A DNA stretch of 64,000 bases from Asterochloris sp. CNOR1 (Eukaryota; Chlorophyta; Trebouxiophyceae; Trebouxiales; Trebouxiaceae), in the NCBI GenBank assembly GCA_963969365.1, contig OZ017761.1, positions 2,108,001-2,172,000 on the forward strand. The letters are read 5' to 3'. Every line of letters starts with the position of its first letter. The stretch's first letter is position 1. This document shows positions 1 to 11,903 of the stretch, piece after piece. Below the pieces are notes generated by a model. It worked only from the letters and a program-made list of their open reading frames with translations, searched no databases and was not told where the DNA came from. The position numbers and the translations under genes are program-made.

Positions 1-181
1 CTGAGGGCAGCAGCTCATCTGCCATTCTGCTTTTCATCCTGCAGTTGGCTATGTGTGGGTCTTGTGCTGAAGGGGCTGCATGATCAGATATTTGTGTGGA
101 CGATCCTGCTCAGGGATGCATTTTTGCTCATCACTCTGGACGTCGCCCCTGGCTGCTCACAAGTCGACATGCTCCCTGCAG

Positions 182-3100
182 GGTGCTGTATGTCGACATT
201 GACATCCACCACGGCGACGGCGTGGAGGAAGCATTTTATTCCACTGAACGCGTTATGACTGTCAGCTTTCACAAGTATGGGGACTTCTTCCCAGGTGAGA
301 GACTCTCATCAGATCACGCTCCAGGAGGCAGCATGGATGGCCCTCAACAAATGCTGCAGTGTGGCCATCCTGTGCAGCAGTACACTCTGCTCAGCTCCTG
401 GTTCTGCATTGGCCAGTCTTCCTTGTGGTCAGGCCAGGCGTGCAGTCGGGCAAAATGTGTGTAGGTGCTGGCATCTGTGTGGGTGCTAGCAGCTCTCCTG
501 GCCAAGCAAAGCATTGAGATTCACATGTGGGCTGGGACACAGTGCAGCAGCCGCTCCCCCTCACATGACCTGAGCCCTGCAGGCACTGGCGCCACGGAGG
601 ACATCGGTGTGGGGCGGGGTACCAACTACTCTGTCAACGTGCCACTGGCGGAGGGCATGGACGATGAGAGCTACCACTTCATGTTTGAGCCCATCATGCA
701 GCAGGTGGGGCATGGTGTCCTTGTCTTTGGTTTGGCTGGCTGTCTGCCAGCCCATGCAGCAGGACTGGCAGCCTCCCTCCTGTTTGGCTTGCTCAAGGGG
801 CAAGCGACTTGTGTCAGCAGAGCTTGTGGCTGGCTGCACTTGCGGGGACTGCTGCATTGCTGCACACAGACCTCCTTCTGGAGCCTGCACTGCTGCACTG
901 TTGCCCAGCCTGGTGGGGGGTCTGCAGCAAATGATCCTTGGCTGACAGGGCTTATCTGGCGCCTCAGCTCACCATACCGGGCATGAAGGGCGACAGGAGG
1001 GTTTCTAGCCTCTGGCTTGTGTGGCTGGCGTCCCCTACTCTTGTGCCAGACCTGCAAGGCGGGCCTGCTCTACCTGCCTGGCTGCTGTGTTGAAGGCAGT
1101 CCCTCTTCTGCAAAAACCTCGCAGGTCATGGTGAAGCTCTGCCCAGGCGCTGCCCCAGTCAAGATGCATTTCACCCAGCCAGATCTCCCTGCACCTCAGC
1201 CACCTTGTCTGCTGCAGGTGGTGGAGGGGTGCAGCCCAGCACCATCATAGTTTGAGGGGGTTGTTGACAACCTAACTGACTGCAGACACTTACTGTCAGG
1301 AGCACCTCCACTGCAGGTGATGGAGAAGTTCCAGCCAGGAGCCATTGTGGTGTGTGGGGGCGCTGACTCCTTGTCAGGGGACCGCCTGGGCTGCTTCAAC
1401 CTCAGCCTGGACGGGCACTCCCACTGCGTGGAGTTCCTGGCCAAGTTTCAAGTGCCCATGCTCGTGTTGGGGGGAGGTGAGCGTGAGACTGGACGTTGCC
1501 AGACCGGACTGAGTTGACCTGCCACGCTCCCCAGGGACGCGAGATTGTAGAGTTTCTGGGATCATTATGTTCTTTGGCCAGTTCCAAGTGCACAGGCTCG
1601 TGTTTTGGGGAGGTGAGTGTGAGACTGGAGGTTGGCAGACAGAGCAGAGTCGACCCACCATGCTGGTCTCTGGGGATCGCATGCTTGCTGTGTTTTGTAG
1701 CTGTGTGAAACGGCGTTGCTTCTTGGGGGAACAGGTAGAGATGATGTGGGAGTCTAGCTGCGCAGTGCAGACTGGTCTGAAGACTCCTGACATGGCTGCG
1801 CCCCTGCCAGACCCTGCTTGAATGCTGTGGTGCCAGCTCCAATGCATTTAGGGCACAGCTTGCTTGCGGGCATCCTGCTGAGCTCAATTGGTTCGGTGAG
1901 ACAATCATTTGGAGCCACCACAAACAGCTAGACTTATCTCTCTGCCTGCAGGCGGGTACACCATGCGCAACGTGGCGCGCTGCTGGTGCTACGAGACAGG
2001 ACGCCTGCTGGGCAAGGTGCTGGCGGATGACCTGCCCTCATCGGTGAGCTGCGAGAGCCACCATCCAATGCTGCCTCCACCCTCCACTATACCCTTGAGT
2101 GTGCCCGCTGCAGACCTTGATGCCCCAGCTGCTCACACCCTTCACTACACCCTTGAGTGTCCCCACTGCAGACCTTGATGCGCCAGCTGCTCACACCCTT
2201 CACTACACCCACACCCTCCACTCTGGCTGCTCACACCCTCCACTACCTGAACCCCAACCCAAAACCCTTGAGGGTGCCTGCTGCAGGCCCTGGGGGAGTA
2301 TGGTTACTTTGGGGACACCCGCAAGCTGCGCATCACCGTGTCCAACATGAAGAACGCCAACTCCCGGGAGGCTCTGGAAGCCACTAAGCTTCAGGTGCTG
2401 CAGCACCTGGCCAGGCTCCCCGCAAAGCCCAGCGCCCAGTTCCAAGAGGTGCCCCCAGAGGCCCAGTTGGTGAGCGCAGACTGGCACACCACAAGGTTGC
2501 GGGTGTGGGCTGGAGGCCGACCAAGTGTAGCGTCTGCTCTCTGGCGGCAGCTGTTGAGACACAGTTGCTGGGTCAAGTTGACTCCATTGGCTGCAATGTG
2601 GGCCATCATTCCGCAGTACGTGGCCAAACTCCCTGCAAAGCTCAGCGCCTAGTTCCAGGAGGTGCCCCCAGAGGCCCAGTTGGTGAGCACAGGCTGGCAC
2701 ACAAAAGGGTTGCGGGTGTGGTCTGGGGCTGGTTAAGTGCAGAACAGGGCTACGCACTACCAACTCCAGGTTTTTGTACAGCTGCTGTCGGCCCTGCAGC
2801 CTGATGCTTCAGGGAATGACACGGCCGTCTGCAGGGAGGCTTCCCAAAAGCGTTCAACAGGTTCATATCAGCCACCGCCGCTGAAAGTGCGACATTCTCT
2901 GCAGCCTGACGCTCCGGTGGAGCACAGGGCTGATGACGATGGGGGACAGGCAGCACGCATGCATGAGCAATTGCGGACTGCTCCCGAGCACAGCTGCCCT
3001 GTCTGTTTTGTCCTTTCTTCTGTGCTGCAGCTGAGCCTCCTCAGAGCACTCATCAGGTCCATGTGTGGATGCCAGCGCCGCTGAAAGTGTGAACATCTAC

Positions 3101-4815
3101 ACTGCAGCCTGACGCTCCGGAGGAGGACATGGATGTCCGTGGTGGTGGCCAGGCGGCCGACGAGCGCCACGTGCAGCGAGCCAACGGGTACGACTCGGAC
3201 GGGGAGGGAGAGGGCGCGCGGGGCAAGCCCTTTGCTAGCACTGGGGACACTGCGGATGTTACAGGCATTGGGGTGAGTCTGTGCTGTGCTTGGGAGGGTG
3301 TGAAGGCTGTTTATGAGACAGGGTGCGCAGCAAGCCCGCCAACTCCGGGGGCACAGGGGATGTCAGAGGCTTTGGGGTGGGTCTGTGCTGTTCTCAGGAG
3401 GGCATGAGGGCTGTTGAGGGAGAGGGGTGCGCCACAAGCCCGCCAGCATGGGAGATTTACACCGGCGGGGTGCATGACTGCTGCCCTGGTGAGAAGCAAT
3501 GAGGAGAAGATTACAAGACGATGTGGTGAGGTGCTGCCCTGCGTTGCTTTCAGACTTCTGCTGCAGCTGCTTGGAGGTGCGGCAAACAGGCTTGCAGATG
3601 CAGCCATCAGTTGCCTGTGGGGTGCCAGGCTAGTACAGGCGACATGGCAACGCCACAGACATCAGCAGGGCTGGGGCCTGCTTGTGCTGATCAGGCTTGC
3701 CAGCAGAAGCGCGATGTCACTGAAGAGGGCTGGAAGCGAAAGCGGGCGGATTTTGTTGACGTCCGCCTCTGGGAAAGTCAAGCCAGGGTGGCAGTGAGAG
3801 AGAGGAGGCACTGACAAGGGGAGGAGTGCAAACATCATGTCTTTGCAGAGCCTGACTCTACAGCCTTGAGGGTTTGGCTGACACCAGCTTCATGCACATG
3901 TGTGGCCCTGTCTGTACTGCTCATGTGCCTGCCACCTGCAGGCTGTCGCCCTGAGAGCCACCCCCCAACAGAGCCGGGCGGCCACGCCTGGCACAGCACA
4001 CGCGCGCGCTGCCACACCACCTGTGCATGGCGGCCCCACCTTGGCAGGGCCTGGGGCCCCAGCACAGGCAGTGGCGCAGCAGCAGTCAGGTAGGAATACT
4101 AAATGCTGTACACTTCCTGGTCCTTTTGGCTGCTCCTCCCCTGGGGTCTCAAACTGCTTTGCTGCACAGCTTGCTTGCTGCCTGTAGAGCGGGCCCTTAG
4201 CTGTATTGACCTCTCCTCATTGCAGGAATGTCCATACTTTGTGTGAAGGCATACGTGCTGTCAGTAGTCAGCGCGCTGTGGCATGATCATGTATCCTGCA
4301 TCTGAGACTGTCTGCTGCAGGGACTGCACAAAAGGATGTAGACATGTCCACTGTTCAAGCGCCTCCAGAGGTGGCGACAAGGCAACGGTCGCCATCGCCT
4401 TATCTGGCAGGTACAAGCCACTGCATCTGGTCTGCTGACTGTCACAGCAGATGGCCTCAGCCCCTGCTCTTATGTCAAGTTACATTGTCACAACTGCATT
4501 GCGAGAGCATGATGGTAGCGTCTGTGCAGGGCAAAGCAGATGGCTATCAATGTTGGCAGCCAAGTGCTTGTGTTCAGCACCCCTATCTTGAGACCTCTGC
4601 TGCAGGTCAGCTAGGCCCTGCTGGTTCCTCAGCAGGAGCGTCAGCCACTGGTGAGCTGCCCTGCCTGGCGCTATCTACTTGCTGCCACCACAGCTGAATT
4701 TACGTATGCCCAAAAATTGTGGTTCTGTGCACTCTGCCTTGAGTGCTTCTTTGGGTGTGCAGGCCATCTCCCGCAGCCCTGCACCCAGCAATTGCCTGAT
4801 GCACTCACTGCCTGA
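182..4815 (+). CDS. RPD3: class I histone deacetylase (RPD3/HDAC1 type), 5' end outside window
   Basis: Zinc-dependent lysine deacetylase of nuclear co-repressor complexes. Exons read: 182-294, 583-704, 1317-1476, 1952-2043, 2287-2469, 3108-3272, 3942-4089, 4321-4410, 4606-4650 and 4763-4815 (TGA); all phases agree. Visible are the zinc-ligand motif [15 protein letters not shown], then [24 protein letters not shown] (zinc Asp), the glycine loop with catalytic Tyr (GGGGYT) and the SNMKNANS / [10 protein letters not shown] end of the domain. The N-terminal third, including the charge-relay His-His, lies left of the window. The tail after 3108 is acidic, then Ala/Pro/Gln-rich and of low complexity, as in plant and algal class I enzymes; its exons rest on phase and splice sites only. 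Introns 5 and 6 contain degenerate copies of exons 5 and 6. It converges on SURF1. Confidence 0.9.
2400..2743 (+). repeat. tandem copy of HDAC exon 5 end plus donor site
   Basis: The stretch at about 2400-2530 (last part of exon 5, donor gtgagc and intron start) is repeated at about 2614-2743, an offset of 213 bp. The copy keeps the 30-base core around gcccagttg|gtgagc almost unchanged, but carries CAG to TAG in the exon part, so it would end translation if included. Confidence 0.85.
2794..3131 (+). repeat. three copies of HDAC exon 6 acceptor and exon start
   Basis: The block ctgcagcctgacgctccgg occurs at 2794 (diverged), 2899 and 3102. The second copy also shares the upstream gccgctgaaagtg block and encodes a degenerate version of the exon 6 start ([17 protein letters not shown] against [17 protein letters not shown]). 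Only the third copy leads into the acidic HDAC tail. Confidence 0.8.
3205..3460 (+). repeat. tandem copy of HDAC exon 6 end plus donor
   Basis: Two diverged units with an offset of about 105 bp share ggatgt..ag.catt/cttgggg followed by gtgagtctgtgctgt or gtgggtctgtgctgt. The first holds the real donor at 3273; the second, near 3377, has a weakened donor (gtgggt). Confidence 0.7.
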
Positions 4816-4942
4816 GGTCTGCTCTACCACTGCGCGCAGGTGCGGCAAAGCCTCAAAGCCAGGGGCCTTCGCACCAGAGGTCGCCTGCACCCCGGCAGGG
4901 GACTGGCCACTGACTGCCCATGAATGCTGGGCGCTTTGTTTT

Positions 4943-4947
4943 TGTAA
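4943..4947 (+). terminator. possible polyadenylation signal TGTAA
   Basis: TGTAA, the usual poly(A) signal of chlorophyte algae, lies 128 bases after the HDAC stop codon and before the convergent SURF1 stop at 5100. The motif is short, so this is only suggestive. Confidence 0.35.
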
Positions 4948-5099
4948 GGGCGTATTTGAATGCATGAATGCCTTTGTAGTCACCACATGTAGGCTTATAG
5001 ATATGGCAGGCCGAGAAGGAATGATTGCCAGGAATCTGTACACTCGACACAAGGTGACATGTACACTCAAGCTGAACTCATGACTGAAACACTGATACA

Positions 5100-7979
5100 T
5101 CATCTATGCCGTTTCACAATAACGGGGCGTTGCCGCATTGCGCGGTTGGCAAGCAGCGCTGTGGCGGCAGCCAGAGTGTACCAGGTGAGGGCATAGTTTC
5201 TGTGGTCGTCTGGGTTCACAGAAAAGCCCATCAGGTCCTGCACTCCTTGAGGCGAGGGATACTGCTCCTGTTTTGTGACGGGCTTCTGGGTTCGCAGAGC
5301 CAGCACATCCATTGCTGAGGGCAGAGCTTCATGTGAACTGCTGGGGCTAACGACCTGCAGACAACCGGTAGCCATATGAGGTGTTGAGAGCGGCCTGAAA
5401 AGGGCTGCAGCCAAGAGATTATGCAATGAGAGATGGCAGCTCGATGCCCTGTATTGCTCTTGAATGTGTGGCTTTCCCTCTATAAACACTGTATCAAGCA
5501 CCATTGCCGCAGACCACAATGCCGTCAGCCAACAACAGCAGCAGCCGCCCACCTCCACAAGGGGCGTGTCAGGCGGCAGCTGTAGGGATTGTGCAATGCC
5601 AGGAGCATCAATCCAGTACCACTCCCCTTCTGCTGGCTTGTTGTCGGGCACAAAGCCGCTGCGCGGCTCTGAATGGCGCACCACAGCCTCTACGGTTGCA
5701 GGAGCTGCACAGCAAGCAGAAAAGGGTGGCAGGGGTTGCCTGAAAGGCCGACAGCAAACGCTGCCAGGCTTGTTGCACAGCTCTCATGGGCGCGAAATTG
5801 CCCTTACACTCACATGGCCTGCACAGCAAGCAGGATCATGTCTGGGCCTTACGTGAGAGGCTGACAGCAAATGCTTGGTCTCTTGCTTGACGCAAACTGC
5901 TCAGCTCAAGTGGTGCATTCCAGCTTGCAAACTGCCAGTGCCTTCACAGCAGGCAGACAGCTCTAGTTACTATCCATGGAAACAACCAGTGGCTGCAGAA
6001 CACTTGCTAAACAGCTCAGATGGACCATTGGGGCAGCTGCAGTCGCAGAGGCTCGCTGGTCTGGACTGAGAAGTGAGAGTGAGGGCATAGCAGGGCCTGC
6101 TGGCAGCCAGGTACTGAGCCCTGCAAAGCATGACTGAAAAGGTGCCTTGTTTCCATGTTGGCATATTGAGCTAGGCTCCACCCTGCAGGGCCTGTGGTGT
6201 GGCTGCAGGCAGTAAGGCGTCCTGCTCTGCAGGGCTGGGCAAATGCGCATTCCCCTTACATTTTTGGTTCTACTGACATGGACCACCTACTGACATGGAC
6301 CACCTCACAGATGTGAAGAGTGCGGCTCAAACGTCTTACTCAGGTCTGGGCCACTGGAAGGATTCCTGGTTGGGTCGTGCTCAGCACGCGCTCAGCAAGC
6401 ACCAGCCCTTTGCTCCCAAGCTGCTGTTCTTGCTGGTTGTCACAAGTTGTGTTCAGAAATGAACAGCTGGTCAGTCTATGAGCAGTCAGCTGCCAGCACT
6501 CACCTCGTGGCTCCTGGCTCCGGCGCCAGCTTGGGTCGTCCCGCCACTGGGCCGGAACCCATCCCTGATTCACTAGAGCCCACTTGCCCCACTCAGGGGA
6601 GTACAGCGGTGTGATCAAAGTGTATCTGCACAGCAGGGGACGGGTGGCTGAGGGAGGGGCTGACAAGGCAGGCAATCACACCCAGCAGGATGCTACTACC
6701 TGCAAAAGTCTGATGTAGCAAGCCTAATTCAAGGTTGACTGCAACTGGCCTGGTGTTAAATGGGTGGCAGGCATGTGAGCTGCGGGGAGCCTGCAGCAGG
6801 CGGCCTCAGCCCTGCACCCCGTACCCCAGCTTGACAGTACCTGGCTGGCAGACAGCATCGCAGAAACATGCCTGCAATGGGGAGAGACCCTGCTGCAGGA
6901 GGTGGTGCCCGTCACGCTGGCCGCAGGCAGTGCTTGGCTGGCAGACAAGCGCGCAGGACGGGCCTGCAGCGGCAAGTCCCTGCTGTGGCCAGGCTCACCC
7001 CAGGGCCTCTCACCCTGGCTTGGCGGTGCCCATCACGGATCGCGGGCGGGGTCCCACATACACCGAGCGCTCGGTGTCCAGCCTGCCATGCAGAGCAACC
7101 CTGGTGAACTCTGCCACTTCCGCGGGCAGCTGGAACAGCTCTGCCGGCTGGGCCTGCAGGGGCAAGAGGAGAGGGTTCCGTTGCTGCCATGGTAGGGTCC
7201 TAATCACGGCGCTGGAGGCAGGGCGCAGAGGCACCTGGTCCCACTGGAGTGCATCCGCTGCTGGCGGAGCTGGTCTGGCAGGCAGCAGCACGCTGCGGCC
7301 AATGTGCTGCAGTCCACTTCACCCTGGAGGAAGGCTAGCCCAACTGGTTGCACAGCTCCAGCAAGCAGGCCGGGCCAGTATCCCCCTGCCATGTCTGTCA
7401 AGCTAGCCCACTCGAGAGGCAGGCAGAAGGGCCAGCACCACGGCATGACAGCCCTGACTGGTGCAGCACATCCATCTTGGAGCCCGCAACCTGCAGGACT
7501 GGCCTGTAGCGCAGCAGCCCTCTGCTCTATGAGGTCCATCTTCCAGGAGCGCCGCTGCACCTGCCAGGTGCCCAGGCCTGCTGCAGCAATGCAAGGGATG
7601 GCCAGGACCCAGGCAGACCTGCTGCGCCGCTGGCTGCCGTGCTCGCCTGCCTGCAGAGCAACCAAACGCAGAAGTCTCAGGCTGCCCTCTGGGACCTGTA
7701 CTGCAGCTCCATTGTGCTCCAGGCACAGTCCATGGCGTGCCAGCAGAACGCAGCAGAGGGAAGCAACCATAGATTGCCACAGGTGTGCACCTCTGAGGAG
7801 TGGGTGGAGGCCTCTGAGTGCTGAGCAATGTCTGCTGCGAAGCCCCTGCAGACTGCTATCTGCCAAGCCCCACATGCTGGACATCCTGTGTCTCTACCAT
7901 GCTGAATAGTGCCTGCTGCATTGTGATCGAGCAGCAGGAGGCTCAGCCGTCTGCTACGTCCTGCCACACCTCGTAGCAT
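5100..7979 (-). CDS. SURF1: SURF1, cytochrome c oxidase assembly factor
   Basis: Mitochondrial inner-membrane protein needed for heme a3/Cox1 maturation. Minus-strand exons: about 7898-7979 (ATG at 7979, Arg-rich presequence starting MLRGVAGRSRRLSLLLL), about 7491-7646, 7014-7153, 6504-6625, 5553-5689 and 5100-5354 (TGA). The first membrane segment and family signature AGLGTWQVQRRSWKMDLIE are clear. They are followed by EFTRVALHGRLDTERSVYVGPR, then TLITPLYSPEWGKWALVNQGW, then VVRHSEPRSGFVPDN..WYWIDAP. The C-terminal segment DHRNYALTWYTLAAATA gives the second membrane helix. Phases agree from exon 3 to the end except that the joint between exons 5 and 6 was not checked for an extra exon; the exon 2/3 joint is not resolved. 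The 3' end faces HDAC and the 5' end is 156 bp from the uS15 stop. Confidence 0.85.
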
Positions 7980-8135
7980 CTTCACTCACTCTGAAAGGCA
8001 GCTTGGGCATCTGCGAGAGCCTATCTGACTTGACTTTCAAAAACAGCAAAGGGTGGCAATGCTTTCACTTATGATGCTGAGCTTGGGGCCAGGATGAGCA
8101 GGCAATCTTGCTGAGCAGTGTCTGTCCAAAGGCGG

Positions 8136-9293
8136 TCAATTCTGGATGCCCTTCTTAGCTGGCTTCCCTGAGCCGAAATCGCGGCCCTGCAAAAGCAGCC
8201 ATGCCAGGTCTAGTATGGCCTCTTGTCTCAAGCAAGCACTTCCAAACTGCAGCAAAGCCTGGGCGGGCTCACCAGCTTGGCGTAGTTGTCTCTGAGCCCC
8301 AGTCTGCTGATCGTCATGGCATATGTTTCGAAGTCCTTTCGCCGTAAGTACTGAAGCAGCTTCCGCCGCTGGGTCAGCATGCCTTCCAAGCCCCTGCGGA
8401 GTTGGGTCAATTGCCAAGTCCAGAGTCAGTGCCGGCACACACTTTTGAGGAGCCTGGCTCTGATGCCTAACAATGCCCAGAGGCCACATTCATTTTGGGC
8501 ATGTGAACAGCAGCCAGCTGCAGCGCTGCAGTCAGCCTGACAGGAAGGCGGGACTCAGGCACTCAAGTGAGTGGTTGAAATGATGCTCAGGCATCATGGT
8601 GCATTGATCGAATGGCAGCCCACAGCTACTTGCGGGATTGACTTTGCACCCGTGAGATCTCAACAGTTCATTCTGCAGCCACAGGACCCTACCTGCGGGA
8701 TGAGAAGTCCTTGCGGTGGACCTGCATGTGCTCCGCCATGGCCTTAATCTTCTCAGTCAGCGCCGCCACTGCAGCAGCAGCAAGCAGCCTCAGTCCAAGG
8801 GCCTGCTGCCGGCATGTGATGCAGGGCTGGAAGCGGCTGCACTGCAAGGCGGGGACTGCCACAACCCAGCATCCACATCAGCTCAGAGACACCAACACCA
8901 GTGCCACCACCCATGAACAAGGCACATTGAGTTTTGGTTTGAAACCTGAAGGAAAGATGCCATTCCGTGCAGGCACTGCAGCCTGGCTGACAAAACAGCA
9001 TGCCTGAACTAGAAGTGGCGCCTCTGAACACCTTCTGGGGCTGCAGAGTGGCATGCCTTGCAAGGGCAGACACCAGTGCCACCCCTCTCTGTAAGTGCTG
9101 CAGTATGGCTCTCAAACCAGCATGCGAGAAGGATGCTCTGTACCTCTGAGCAGACAACAGCCGCCAGAGCACCCGGCGCACCTTGTACTTCTGAGCTGCC
9201 CATGTCGCCCTCTGAGCGCTGGAAGGCCGCCCGCACCTCCTGCAGGCGCTCTTTGAGCACCTCACCCCTGCTGCTTGTGGCATCAGACTGGTA
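8136..9293 (-). CDS. organellar ribosomal protein uS15, bacterial type (5' exons not found)
   Basis: Small-subunit ribosomal protein binding the central domain of 16S-type rRNA. Minus-strand exons 9182-9293, 8693-8768, 8273-8393 and 8136-8186 (TGA) join in phase to a near-complete uS15. They carry [20 protein letters not shown], then [17 protein letters not shown], then [18 protein letters not shown], then [12 protein letters not shown] short basic tail ([11 protein letters not shown]) extends past the usual bacterial end. The exon at 9293 opens with a charged helix before the uS15 fold, so a targeting presequence should lie upstream, between 9294 and 10119, but I could not define it. Whether the product goes to mitochondrion or plastid cannot be decided here. 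It sits in tandem with SURF1 on the same strand. Confidence 0.85.
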
Positions 9294-10119
9294 CTGCAGG
9301 CAGGCATGACACAAGCTCAGTCTGCAGCGGAGCAGGCTGTCAATGGGACGGAGACAGAGATGCAGGGCGCCATGTGCAGTGCCTGAAGTGGCCGCAGCTG
9401 CCAAGCGCAGTAGCAGAGGCCACTCACCTGCGCCACGAGGTCTGGTCTTGGCTCACCATAATCTAACTCTGTATGAACGCAGGCTCAAGTTGCAGAGCGT
9501 GATCAGCATGCCCTCAAATGAACATCTGAAGCACTGAATACCTCACCTGACAGTGGTCTAGCAATGGGAGAGGGGCCTGGTGCAAATCTCTGCAGACTAC
9601 TGCTTGTGGCGATGGACCGAGTCTGGGCTGCTGAGACAAGCTGTAGCTCCCTCTGCAGACTCCTGAGAGCCGCAAGGGTTGAGAACAGCATGGCTAGCAC
9701 AACACAAAGAAATGAGTGTGTCAGATGGGAGTAGTCCATGCGTAAGATCATGTTTGCGAGAAGCTGTCAGCTGCATGGATGCGTGAGCACTCAGCTTAGA
9801 TGGCAGGAGGCTGTCTGGAGCTCGGTCCGCAACATGCTTCTTCACGGGCTCTGGCAACTCAAGGCAGGTGGGGTGAAGGCTTCAATTCACCCTGGAAAAC
9901 CTCAAAACGGATGGCGTATGAAGAGAAATGGCGTTGCATCACCTCAAACACAACCCGCTGGTAGCTGAAGCGTTTCACAAAGTCAGGACTGCATGTCATG
10001 ATATGTTTTCCACAAGTCAGCCTTTGAGCTGCTTGCTTTTGATGCATAAAGTGGCCCACGTGTAACTATGTAGCAAAGGCAGCCTGGGAATGAAGCCAGG
10101 TGCACTCAGTCAACACTCA
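9294..10119. other. no gene resolved; expected 5' part of uS15
   Basis: About 0.8 kb between the first uS15 exon found and the next minus-strand stop at 10120. It should contain the uS15 start, presequence exon and promoter. I see only short open frames with no recognisable similarity. Confidence 0.3.
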
Positions 10120-10603
10120 CTAAAGGATGCTAGTGGTCTGGAGGCTGCCAATGGCATGGCAGAACATTGGCCCCTGTAGTCTAGGTACCCCTCCTAGTCT
10201 TTTTCCAATGGGACGCAGGCTTAGCTTTTGCACACAAGCCTGGCAGAAAGCAGGTCTGGCTGTTGGGACAGGTGTGACATTGTGCCTAATGACTTCATGG
10301 ACCTTCTGGTATAGGGCAGTCAGCTGTGCAGGCCCCCTCTGCAGGCAGGCAGCCTGGGCCCGGTGGCTGCTGTGCTTGTCCACATTTTCACATAGCCTGA
10401 CAATCGCATGCCAGCAGCATGAGATGAACCTGCTGCTGCTTGTTGGCTTGCTGCTGCTCTTACAGTTGGGTAAGTTGCATCCTTGATGAGCACGCCAAAC
10501 CTGAAGGCATGTTTGGCAACATTGCAGAAATGTAGGCTCCATGTTGTGGCGCAGCCAGAGAGGGGCATCTGAGGCTTCCTGGACGCTCTCAAGCTTGACC
10601 GCA
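10120..10603 (-). CDS. unidentified minus-strand gene, 3' exons
   Basis: Two exons fit in phase: 10501-10603 (acceptor ctgcag, donor gtttgg) and 10120-10323 (stop TAG at 10120). They encode about 100 residues including EASDAPLWLRHNMEPTF, LTALYQKVHEVIRHN and an FCQACVQKLSLRP stretch with a CxxC pair. A further coding-looking block at about 10700-10793 (PSDAALQQALQPIEALV, helical) may be an upstream exon, but its phase does not join. I do not recognise the family. The gene is in tandem with uS15 and SURF1 on the minus strand. Confidence 0.4.
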
Positions 10604-11903
10604 CTGCAGGTGCCCATGTGCACCAGCTGGGCTGTTCTGCTGCAGCAGGCAAGCGTGGTTTGTGTGTGTGCGGCCCTGAAGCTTCTGGACCTGGCAATTT
10701 GCTAATCAGTTGTTCAGAATGCAGTTTTGCATTCACAAGGGCTTCAATGGGCTGCAATGCCTGTTGTAGGGCAGCATCTGAAGGTGAGCTGCGCTGCAGG
10801 TGGCCAGCAGGCAGCATGCCTTACTGAAGGCGCTCTCCACATTCCTGGTAGCAGGCCTTTTGGAAGCTGGGGAGTCTCAACCCGTTGGTGAGAGCCACAG
10901 GTGCTCAGTAGGGGCTTATTCACAATCAGCTGATCATTGATATGGCACGCAAGCCCTGGCTGCAAGGTCGTCAGGAAGACAGTGATACTGGAGCGAGTCC
11001 CAGCCTGGAAGCCTTGCACAAGAAGCTGTTAGAACGTCATGATTTGATTCTTCAGTTCCCCCCCTGTCAATGTTCATCTCAGCAGGTTATCGTAGGTTCA
11101 GACAGGACCAGGTCACTTCGAGAATTTCCGAGACCATCATTTGGTGTTACTACACCTGGATCACCATCCCTGCTGCTGAGACATCCCTGATAGCCTCGTC
11201 AAGCTGAGCTTGCCCGCTTCTGTATAGGCCAGAGGTGAGAACTGGGATTCCCTGCGACAGCGCAGTTCCGGAGGCTGCCTGCTTCGCCTCGTCCCCTATG
11301 TGCAGAGCCTCGTTCTGAGCACGTTGCAGTGCAGCAAGCCAGATGTGGAGCTTTCATGCGTCAAGCTGATCTGTCGTTCCTACCCCCTGCAGACTGCTCA
11401 CCTTCAGCCACTTACCACCCCTCAAGCTCACAATTCTGAGTTCAGAGAAGCTCTTCTTCAGGCGAGCCTATTGAGTTCATGCCCCTCATGTGCTGTGCAT
11501 GGCTCCCTGATTGAGCCCAGCATTGGCATGCCAGCCCTGAAGCTTGGCTCTGCCACAGTTCAATGTTCAGCTGCCTGGTACCAGTCTGGTCTCTGGACAG
11601 GATGTCCAAGTGTTGCGCTGCTGCACTGCAGGCCTCCAGGAGGTGCTTCAACAAAGCAGCAAATCATCCCACTGAAAAAGCCTATTCGTGACCGTCAGGT
11701 GAACATCTGCTTGCTGGGACACAGTCAGCGCGTTTGACTAAACCCCTTTGTGAAGTATCTCATAAAGTGCAGTCCTGGCTGCACTGAGGATTTCCCTGTT
11801 TCACAAAAGTGCACACAGCACCAAGTGGCCTCATGCTGCAGGTCAACCTTGCAGGCGATTTTCACAAGCAGCCTTCAGGCACAGCACCAGCACTCTCGCA
11901 GAC
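10604..11903. other. no gene resolved
   Basis: About 1.3 kb between a minus-strand gene and a plus-strand gene, expected to hold both 5' ends. Plus-strand fragments at about 10990-11060 (ALHKKLLERHDLILQF) and 11238-11340 (ENWDSLRQRSSGG) look mildly coding and could be extra exons of the next gene, but I could not join them in phase. Confidence 0.25.
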
